This document shows, piece by piece, positions 55,211-64,000 of a DNA stretch of 64,000 bases; position 1 is the stretch's first letter, and each line of letters starts with the position of its first letter. Position numbers and translations under genes: made by a program. The stretch is from Guadua angustifolia (lineage: Eukaryota > Streptophyta > Magnoliopsida > Poales > Poaceae). The notes under the pieces are model-generated. The model had not been told where the DNA came from, did no database searches, and worked only from the letters and a program-made list of their open reading frames with translations. The DNA lies in the NCBI GenBank assembly GCA_036346375.1, contig JAYEVE010000072.1, positions 1 through 64,000 on the forward strand. Reading direction: 5' to 3'.

Positions 55211-58125
55211 TTAACCCAAATCGTAATTCAGAAAAAATATAACTCCTAAAACCTGTCTGAGCAAGAAGGCACAAAGCTGTCCTCGAATTCGCTCTAGATC
55301 GGTCTCTTCCAATGCAGTTGTTACTTCATTGGACTTTTTCTTTATGACGAGGAGTTCCATGTTGTGGCAAACATAAAATCCACAACGGTTATTTCCCTGT
55401 CCCTACTGGTGGCACTGCAAATATAGAATTGGTTAGTTCTAGATTCATTATTACATAGTTCATATAGGATTATTGTGTATAGCTGATACCGGAAACTTAA
55501 AATCGTGCTTCAGCTTCGCCCTGTCCTTGCCAGAGGGCCCTCCATAAGCTTTGTACACTTTGAACGCCCTACGTGATTGCAAAAGGTTAGCATCAGCTAT
55601 TCTAGGAGAAACATACATGTTGAACAACCTACATGACCATGTTATCTTTCGAGGAAATGTGATAAAATACCTGGTGAGTAATCTTCCGATTGGTTTTAAG
55701 TCGTGGCTGCCACTCTGTAAGGAATCAAGGTACATAACCCGATTCGTGGATGGATGAATTACAATGAGAACCCAGTGAAACCTACACAATTATTTTGCAT
55801 GGTCAATTAACAGAACAGAGTTGCGAGCATAATAAATCAAAGTAGCACTTACCCTGAGTTGTGGGGCAAAAGTGTGAACTCGTTATCTTTTTGAGCCGCC
55901 AAGGCCTCTCCGACGTATGTCTCGACAAATTGTAAATCTTTGTCCATTGTTTGCTTAGAGACTATGTGTGGGTCCAGGAAACCGACCGGTTGTAAGTTCT
56001 TCCTCGCTTCATGGATCATGTATCTAAATATACGAAAGCATTGAGTCATAAATATATATATACACACGAATGTAGACTGTGATTGCACACACTTACAATA
56101 TCCAGCATCTCAAGAGCGCGGCGTTGAGGGCATCGAGGTTGAAGACATCAAACAAGTCCTTGAAGTCGGCTGAGAAGAATCCCCCCTGACTCATTGAACA
56201 GATGCTCAGAGTTGAAACGGATCGAGATACTCGTTATGCGGTCTCGGTCTGGCTTTTTAGCTTGCTCAAGGCACCAATTCTGCAATCTAACGCAAGCAAT
56301 AGAAAGTCTCTTGGAGCGCTCTCCCGTTACAAAAGGCTCTCCTAACTTGTATACTCGGGCCAGTGGGGCAATCGGATAGTCCAATTCCTTCGCGATCTGC
56401 TTCGCCTTGCCCTTCACTTGTTTTCTACTATAGGCAGTCTTCACGGGAGACGAGTGGGCACCAGTCCACTGAAAGTCCTGTGTTGCAGGGAGCACAAGAG
56501 CCGATTTGGTGGCTTGCTGAGGTGCAGCAGATGACTCAGGTAGTTGGGGAAGCTCCAGGGATGGAGGACGAGCGTCCAGGGAGATGTCACTACTGGGCCA
56601 CTGGATGAAAGTTTGAACGGCGTCCCCTAGTGTCACGATCTCGTCGTTCGGGGGCATCGGTAGCGGGACGGTATTGAAATGATCATTTACACTGTCCACA
56701 TTAACCTTCGTAAATCCCGGTGCCACCTGGGTACCGTGCACCACAGCCCCTTCAATGGACAGATACGTGACCCCCGAAGTAGCCGGAATAAGAGTGGCAC
56801 CCTGGACAAGTCTAACTTGGAGAGTGCACCGCGTGGCCACCTACGTAACGGTACACAATTAGCTACTCCTTTTGAGAACTACTTGTATGAAGCATTATTT
56901 CAAGACAAATATATAAGTACCTTGATGTTACAGACAGGATATTTGCCTTGATCACCTGTGGGAGTGGCGGACGCACAACTGCTCTTTTTGGTAGTGGGGC
57001 TGATTTGCGCACATACCTCTGGGATTTGCGCAGGCTGTCGGTAGTCCTGATTATTGAGCCTTTCCTCGAGGTTTCTTATCTTATTGTTGAATTCTTCTCT
57101 TAGTCTTTGCTCAAGATTACGTAGCAGTTGGTCCTCTCGCTCTGCTTTGGTTCTCTTCCTACTCCGGTATTTGTCTGAGTCTTCGGGGAATACCGTTTTC
57201 CAGGGAACAAAAACCCCCATGCCTCGCGTGCGACCAGGGTGTTCCTTGTTTCCCAAGGCCGCGGAGAGTAAATCTCTCTCCCTGTCAGGCTTCAAAGTGC
57301 CCTCGGAGGATTGTGTACTCAACTCGACCTGCAAGATCCCGAAAGGTTATTCCACTTACGAAATTACGGACTGATTACGACCAAAATTGGAAGTCGGATA
57401 TCTTACCATGCATTGGCAGACTTCCTCGTCCGCGGGGTTTGTAAATGAGACGGTGCCGGAAGACGTGGCCCTTGACCTTGCTCTCAGCCAGTCTCTGGTG
57501 CACTGGTCAATGATAGATGAAAATGGCACGCCGGCCGCCTCGTCCTCTCTCTCCCATTGGCCCCTCTTCCCCGCGTACCCAGCGGTGCCAAGTCCATGGG
57601 GGTGGGTGTAATTCCTTGCTGAAGGGCCTTGTGGGCTGCACTTTGACGCATGAATTCGTCCGTCGTCTTCGCGTCAACAAAACTTTGCCATACGTCCTCA
57701 GAAATGAACCCATACTTAGCAAAGGGAGTCCTGTCCTTATTGACATAGTCCTGCACAAGCGTGCTCTTGAAATTCTTCCACGCCTTTCCCGCCACTAACA
57801 GTGCATACCGTTGCACTAAGCTCACACAGTCTTCTGGGATCTAAAACAAAGACATTATTTCTGCCACCAAGTCGTTGCGGCTCTCATCACTCAGTGACTT
57901 CCAGGATGGACAAGTGATGGGGACCCGTTCCCGTGCGACTATCCCGCACAATGTCCTAAATGCATTCGCTGCCTTTCTTGGTTCGGTGGGGGCCCCATCC
58001 TTCGGATCAACCGCCGTGATGGTATATCGTTCTGTGGGCCTTTTATTTGCTCCTCTTGGACCTCGAGTAGGTTGTCTTTTCGACGACTCATCACATCCTT
58101 GAGGCGACGAATGAGGGGACGCCAT
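55211..58125 (-). pseudogene. Second CACTA gene: Ptta/En/Spm-like protein with Ulp1-type protease, element 3
   Basis: On the minus strand from the ATG at 58125: RYTITAVDPKDGAP, RERVPITCPSWK, then a TAG near 57840 where element 1 has Gln. Then LVAGKAWKNFK, YGFISEDVW, GNKEHPGRTRGMGVFVPW and a coiled coil (57050-57150). An exon at 56148-56840 holds TLGDAVQTFIQWP and SIACVRLQNWCLEQA. The protease exons are about 55870-56090 (FLDPHIVSKQT), 55690-55789 (FHWVLIVIHP, MYLDSLQSG), 55495-55570 and 55211-55411. The last carries CGFYVCHNM with the catalytic Cys, preceded by a TAG. The exon pattern shows that one gene encodes both parts. Confidence 0.82.
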
Positions 58126-58139
58126 CTTCTTTTTAACTA

Positions 58140-59440
58140 GACCATATATTATATACTCTATTTAGGCCTCAAAAGATAAGTGAGAGGGGTATATTCCACT
58201 AGAAGAGGCATACTTGCAATGTAGGCTAGTTTTCATGGCTCAACAAGAAGGAAAAAGAATCAAGCAAGAAAAGATATCAATTGACCATGACATTAAACAA
58301 TATCAAAGCATGAAAGCACATAAACAAGTATTTTAGCAATTGCATAACAATGTAAGGAGACATACAACTAGCAATAATGCTCATGTTTAACTGATGATAC
58401 TTTAAAAAAACATGATATCAATCTCTAACTCAAACTCCAATTCGCTCTTTGTCTCAAATGCACAACTCTACTATTTGTTCTGAGCCTCTCTACCCATGGT
58501 TCACCATACTCAAGATGAGAAAAACAATACGAGTTACTACAATGCAATAGGCCACTACTAAGCAATATAACTACTAACTGATCCTTTTTGGTAGATTTGG
58601 ATTGAGACACGCATAAGTCCAAACTACTCTCCACTCTTAACCATGTATGATCAACAACTAGAAAAAAGACTAGGATTTTGGATTGTTACCCACACTTGGC
58701 TTCTTTTTCTATAAAGGTCTCACTCTCACATTTTTTCACCTAAAGAACCAATTCAAATAATACAATCCCTTATTATACCCAACAGAATACCAAAGATCAT
58801 TCATTTTATTTTCCTATGCTAGAATGCAAGGGAACAACAATTCTCTTTAACAAAATAAACCATTTTCATCAAGTCCTTTCATAAAGAGAAAACTAATCAT
58901 GGAATCAAACCAGCTCCACACAACAACCATCCTTTTCCTTAAGAGAAAAGGAAACTCATTTCCCAGTAGAAATTCGCTTCACAAGCAAAATCATTTATGA
59001 AACAATCATAAGAATCATTTTTAAGAAACATTCAAAAACTTTGCACGCATTTTAATTAAGTCCAACTCTCATTAAAATGAAGATACAAAAATATCAAAAT
59101 TACGAGATTCCAAAATATTAAATTAGGTCTGGTTATTTCCTTTGAGTGACAATACCAATTTGAATGCCAATACCAAAGAAAACCTACTTTGTAACGCTAA
59201 AGAATGCAATCCAATCAAACACCCTTATAAATTCCATAGTCATGATTAATACTAAATTTCTTTGCAAAGTTAAACAACTACATTGTTCAACAAAATAAAG
59301 CATTCAAAAGCCGTCAACAAATTACTCCACAGTTATTCATTCTTTCATCCTTATTTTCAAACCTCAAAGTTAAATCCACAATTTAGCAACATTCACACTA
59401 ATCTGGGAAGCTCTAATGCACATAACATAGAACACCTTAG
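58140..59440. other. Intron-like stretch of CACTA element 3
   Basis: AT-rich, with no coding signal. It lies between the leader and first main exon of gene 2, matching 25016-26327 in element 1 by position but not obviously by sequence. Confidence 0.45.
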
Positions 59441-59449
59441 TAAAAGACA

Positions 59450-59720
59450 CTAATCTGGCGAGGGGCGGCTGGGGGCAGAGAGGTCTGGGAGGGGCGGCGA
59501 CGGGCGGCGTGGAGGTCGGCGGGAGGGGCAGCGACGGGGGCGACGAGGGGGCGGCGACGAGGTCGAGAGGAGGGGGCGGCGACGGGGTGGCATCGAGGCG
59601 GCGTCGGCGAGGGGGCAGCGTCGAGGTCAGGGGGAGGCGCCGGAATGGGAGACAAGGTCTAGGGTTTTGAGCGCTAGAGTGGAGGATGAAACGATCTGCA
59701 CGAGTGGCCTTTTTATAGGG
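59450..59720 (-). promoter_or_regulatory. Promoter and GC-rich leader of gene 2, CACTA element 3
   Basis: Read on the minus strand, CCTATAAAAAGGCC (about 59707-59720) is a good TATA box and sits right beside the internal repeat cluster. It is followed by AAACCCTAGACC and a run of CGCCGCCCCC-like units to 59450. Confidence 0.55.
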
Positions 59721-59724
59721 CTCA

Positions 59725-59930
59725 CTTATCACAGACGGCTCTATTTTATATCCGTCTGTAATAGTAACATCACAGACGGTTCTTAAATATAGCCATCTGT
59801 GATAGTTTTTTATCACAGACGGATCTGTATTAAAACCGTCTGAGGAACTTTTTTATCACAGACGGTTCTGGGTTAAAACCGTCTGTGAAATTTATAATCC
59901 CAAACGGGTATACCATAGAACCGTCTGTGA
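59725..59930. repeat. Internal CACTA repeat cluster upstream of gene 2, element 3
   Basis: Five successive TCACAGACGGNT...AACCGTCTGTGA pairs occur, the same motif as at the element end, directly upstream of the TATA box. Confidence 0.85.
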
Positions 59931-60147
59931 TTAGGCTTCCCATGGACTTTATTGCTGAGACAAAATCAAAGTGGCCTTCCAATTACAGGCAATATATATA
60001 TATATACATAAATTTATTACATAAGTCCACTTATGTAAAGGAAAGCAAACTTTATTACATAAATTACATGCATGCACACAAAGTTGTTTCGACCATGCGT
60101 GGATTTAATTACAAACAACTCTATTTTCTTTGAGAGTACACTTAAAA

Positions 60148-63100
60148 TCATAAGTCCACTTGCTTATTCTTTTGTACAAAAATTAACCCTTCACGATGAT
60201 CGACGCGTCTGTAGCTAGCTTCTTCGGGTTGTTCTTCCTGGACTGTGATGCTCTTTCCGATAGGAGGCAACTCATCAAATTGATTATATTCTTCCTCATC
60301 TACTACATTCTCTACTCCGACAATCCTCCTTTTTCCCTGAAGAACTACATGTCTGTTCTTGTTGGATGGGTCGATTACATAGAATACTTGAACAACTTGG
60401 TTAGCAAGTATGAACGGTTCATCTTGGTATCCGACGCGTGCGAGGTCGACAGTAGTGACACCGTACTTGTAAACCTTCACGTGCTGTAGGTGGACCCAAC
60501 GACACCGAAATAAGGGGATCTTGAATAGTACGTAGTCGAGCTCCCAAATCTCCTCTATGAACCCATAGTAGGAGCTCCTCGTTGACCCAACGGTGTTGAA
60601 CGCATCTATACGGACACCGCTGTTCTAGTTTGTGCTCTTCATATCCTCATCTTTCGTGTAAAATGTGTACCCATTTAAGTCGTATCCTTTCCATGTTACA
60701 ACTATAAATGTTGGCCCTTTTGCCAACCATGTGAGCGTATCACCTGACGAGGTCCCAGCTATGGGTAGCTCCTTCATCCATCTGTTAAACTGAAGGTTAT
60801 GCTGTCTCGTGATCCAAGACTCTTGCCGCATTGGATTCTCTTGTCGAAGCCAGCGCTTATGCTCGTCGATGTACGGGGACACTACAACCATGTGTTGTAA
60901 AACCGTGAAATGAGCTTGGGCATAGGCAGCCGGATCAGGAGTGATTGCTTTCCCTCCGATGGTCCCGATGCCTTGGAGTCTCCCCTCACGGCGAGATCGA
61001 GGCACACCTATTGGTTCGACCCGAACCATGTAATCGACGCAGAACTCTATGACTTCTTCGGTTGCATAACCTTCGACAATACTACCCTCTGGCCGAGATC
61101 GATTCCGTACGTAGGACTTCAGAATTCCCATATACCTCTCGAATGGGTACATGCTACGTAGGAACACGGGCCCGCATATCTTTATCTCTACCACAAGGTG
61201 AACAATGAGATGGACCATGATATCGAAAAACGACGGAGGGAAATACATCTCAAGATTACATAGAGTCATCACCACCTCAGCCTGCAGTGCATCTAGTGCT
61301 TCAGGATCAATTACCTTTTGAGCAATTGTGTTAAAGAAATAACACAACCTCGTGATTGTCTCCCGGACCTTGACTGGCAAAATACTTCTAAGTGCCACAG
61401 GGAGCATTTGTGTCATCAGCACATGACAATCATGTGACTTCATGCCAATTAATTTCAAATCTTGCATCGAAACAAGTTTCTTCATGTTAGAGGAGTAACC
61501 GGACGGAACTTTCACACCACGCAAGCACTGGCACAGTTCCGTTCTCTCAGCCTTGGACAAAGTGTAACAAGCAGGTTCGTAGTATGTTCGGCCTTTGCCG
61601 GTCTCTTTCGGTGCTAACTCAGGTCTTATGCCCATATCAACCAAGTCAAGTCGTGCATTGATACTGTCCTTTGTTTTGCCTTTAATATTCAATAAGATAC
61701 CAATCAAGCTGTCACAGACACTCTTCTCTACGTGTATCATGTCGATGCAGTGCCGAACTTCTAGGTGCTCCCAATAAGGTAGGTCCCAAAATATTGATCT
61801 CTTCTTCCACATGCTCTTCTCACGAGACCTCGATTTACGCCCCTTTCCAAATGCAACATCCAAGTTCTTAACCATATCATGAACATCTGTCCCACTTAAA
61901 GGCTTTGGAGCTGAGCCGTCTTCGTTAGTTCCATCGAATTGTTTCTTCATCTTGCGGTATGGGTGATTTCTCCGAAGGAACCTACGGTGATGCATGTAAA
62001 CGGTTTTGCGCGAGTGATTCAGCCACACACTCTCGGTATTGTCTAAGCAATGAGTGCAAGCTTTGGTTCCTTTTGTACTCGGCACGATAGGTTACCAAGG
62101 GCAGAGTAATCATTTATGGTGCAGAACAAAAGGCAGTGCAAAGTGAAGTTCTCTCGTTTGTACGCATCCCATACCTGTACCCCGGAAACCCATAGTGTTT
62201 TCAGATCTTCCACCAACGGTGCTAGGTACACATCAATATCGTTCCCCGGTTGTTTCGGTCCTTGGATAAGTACGGATAACAAAATGTACTTCCGCTTCAT
62301 ACACAACCAAGGAGGAAGGTTGTAGATACAGAGATTCACTGGCCAAGTGCTATGCTGGCTGCTCATGTTACCGAAAGGATTCATTCCATATGTACTCAAT
62401 CCAAACCTTATATTCCTCGGATCCGCACCGAATTCTTGAAACCTCCTATCGATATTTCTCCACTGGATGGAATCAGCAGGGTGTCTTAGCATTCCATCGT
62501 TCTTACGCTCTTCCGAGTGCCAACGCAGCAGTTTTGCCTCATTTGGGTTCGCAAACAAACGCGTCAAACGAGGAATTACAGCGATACCATGCCACCTTAG
62601 CGGGAGGTCCTTTCATCACTGCATGCCCTCGCTGTCATCATCTGAAGGACTCTTACGCTTGTACCGGGATGCGTTGCACACAGGACATATATGCAAGTTT
62701 GCGTACTCTTGGCGGTACAGGATACAGTCGTTCGGACAAGCATGTATTCTTTCTACTTCCATTCCCAAAGGACAAAGAACCTTCTTAGCTTTGTAGGTGG
62801 TTGTCGGCAACTCGTTTCCCTCGGGAAGCATGTCCGCCAATTGACGTAACAGCGATGTGAAACTCTTGTCGGACCAACCATTGCTTGCTTTCAATTTCAG
62901 CAGTTCAAGCACGGATGACAACCATGTGTATTTGGACTTGCAGCCAAGGAACAAAGATTTCTCCTAGTCCTCCATCAAGCCCCGGAATTTAACATATTTT
63001 CTGTCATCACGGTTCCCTTCTGCATCACGCAACATCTGATTCAGATTATCTTCCTGCAACCCATCCTCATCGGAGCCACAATCGATATGATCATCCGACA

Positions 63101-63393
63101 TATCATTGACTTCGTCGACGATGTTACTACTACCTGCTTCCTGTATATCCCGCTCTTCACCATGACTGGTCCAACATGTATACCCCTTTTGAAACCCCTC
63201 ATAATCAAGTGTGCTTCAATCTGCGTGAAGTTTGAAACACTTTCAGATTTTCACAGTCAATGCACGGACAGGACATAAACTGCACCCCCTTACTAAACAT
63301 ATCCTCCTCTGCAACTCTTCTAAAAGCGGCGACGCCATTAATGTACTCGGCACTCACACGGTTATTAGTGTACATCCAGCTTCTTCGGTCCAT
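60148..63393 (-). pseudogene. TNP2-type CACTA transposase, element 3
   Basis: On the minus strand: Transpos_assoc (63393-63205, MDRRSWMY, CPCIDCEN); a frameshift; a TAG near 62964 before EKSLFLGC; 62954-62616 with CPVCNASRYKRK; a frameshift; and 62567-62043 with FGLSTYGMNPFGN. Then a frameshift; 62085-60625 with the core and DUF4218 (IDMIHVEK, FPPSFFDIMVHL); and DUF4216 ending at 60148 (KRRIVGVENVVDEEEYNQFDE). It keeps the Gln codon that is TAG in element 1 and the conserved IDMIHVEK that element 1 has lost. There are at least three frameshifts and one stop, so it is inactive. Confidence 0.9.
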
Positions 63394-64000
63394 CTACCAC
63401 AAGCATATAACATGTAGTGTACGTTAAACATTAAAGTACACTAGGTGTTCATATGCACACATTGCAAAATTATAACAAATTATTATATACCTTCGAACAG
63501 AACAAACAAATAATGGACCTACAAGCTAGCGCTAGCTAGATATCTAATTACACACAATCTTTAAATTAATTCTCTCTCTTCACTACCAAACTAGGGACCT
63601 AAATCTTATACATAATAATTTGCACTTAGATTTAACAAAGTACTAATTAACCTTTGATCACTACGTACGGAACTAATTGGCCGCTAGATCGAAAACAATC
63701 TTCAAATAATTCTCTCCTATCGAGCTACATCTTCAATATAATGTAACTACCCATTACTAAACCTTATATCAATATATAAGATTAAATGTAAATAATCTTC
63801 AAATTAATTTCTCTTCTAATTAAGTACTATTTTGAATATAAAACAATTAATTAGAACCCGCATAAAATTACTAACCTTAAATATAGAAAAGAACAATGTA
63901 CAGTACATATGGATGTACAATCTAGACACATATATGTATATGTACATCTCCCTCCTCAAATTCGATCTCCTTAACAAGCTAGACCAGAATATAACGCAAT
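63394..64000. other. 5' flank of TNP2, element 3, to window end
   Basis: AT-rich with no coding signal and no subterminal repeats yet, so the element's 5' end is further right. Confidence 0.5.

Larger units (their letters stand above)
54601..64000 (-). mobile_element. CACTA transposon, element 3, right end in window, runs off the edge
   Basis: CACTACTACAGAAAAGG begins exactly at 54601 inside Gypsy RNase H. The three bases before it are CTA. Repeats of ATCACAGACGGTT follow. Both genes are on the minus strand, so this is the 3' end and the 5' end lies beyond 64000. Repeat words, gene order and protein sequence match element 1 closely, so both belong to one family. Confidence 0.9.

Noticed and set aside
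59370..59816. 148-residue Pro-rich minus-strand ORF in element 3
   Set aside because: The same GC-rich leader effect as in element 1, and it runs through the subterminal repeats and TATA box.

Overview
The window is plant nuclear DNA, almost certainly from a grass (Poaceae). It holds Ty1/Copia and Ty3/Gypsy retrotransposons that use initiator-Met-tRNA-type primer sites, three CACTA (En/Spm) DNA transposons with TNP2 transposase genes, Tourist-like MITEs and a Mutator-like foldback element. I found no intact ordinary host gene, no tRNA or rRNA gene and no CRISPR array. The species cannot be fixed from the sequence alone. The layout is that of nested, repeat-rich intergenic DNA: almost every recognisable coding stretch belongs to a mobile element, and most are broken by stops or frameshifts.

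Layout. 1-583: degraded coiled-coil coding fragment. 584-12091: one nearly complete Copia element of the Sirevirus type (LTRs of 1483 and 1485 bp, 5-bp target duplication AGGAT, primer site, intact gag, protease-integrase, RT-RNase H, an extra third gene and a purine-rich tract). 12092-14800: an older antisense LTR-like remnant and a degraded minus-strand ORF. 14811-16115: a 1.3-kb foldback element with a 9-bp target duplication. 16125-19440 and 29986-35126: a duplicated non-coding segment, split in its second copy by CACTA element 1 (19446-29985). 35127-36456: LTR, primer site and gag start of a second Copia element, broken by a patchwork of CACTA pieces (36457-48635, 'element 2'). 48636-49381: a Copia integrase remnant. 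49385-54600: Gypsy sequence (end of one pol, LTR, leader, gag, protease, RT). 54601-64000: CACTA element 3, inserted into the Gypsy RNase H region and running off the window.

How the parts work together. The Copia element would be copied through RNA by its own Gag and Pol. Its third gene sits behind what looks like a second, internal promoter unit: arrays of TCCGGA palindromes, a TATA-like box, a leader, more arrays and a splice-acceptor-like sequence just before the ATG. This repeats the order seen in the LTR ahead of gag. Each CACTA element has two genes, a TNP2 transposase and a second gene; in elements 1 and 3 the second gene joins a Ptta/En/Spm-like protein to a Ulp1-type cysteine protease. 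All three elements carry an extra internal cluster of their own subterminal repeat motif, followed by a GC-rich leader, between the two genes, which suggests that the second gene is controlled through the same sites as the element ends.

Most leads for new biology are architectural: the duplicated promoter-like module and third gene of the Copia element, the internal repeat clusters of the CACTA elements, the paired hairpin sequences ahead of both genes in CACTA element 2, and an antisense acidic ORF in CACTA element 1 that shares a repeat cluster with the transposase gene. All coordinates and comparisons were made by eye.
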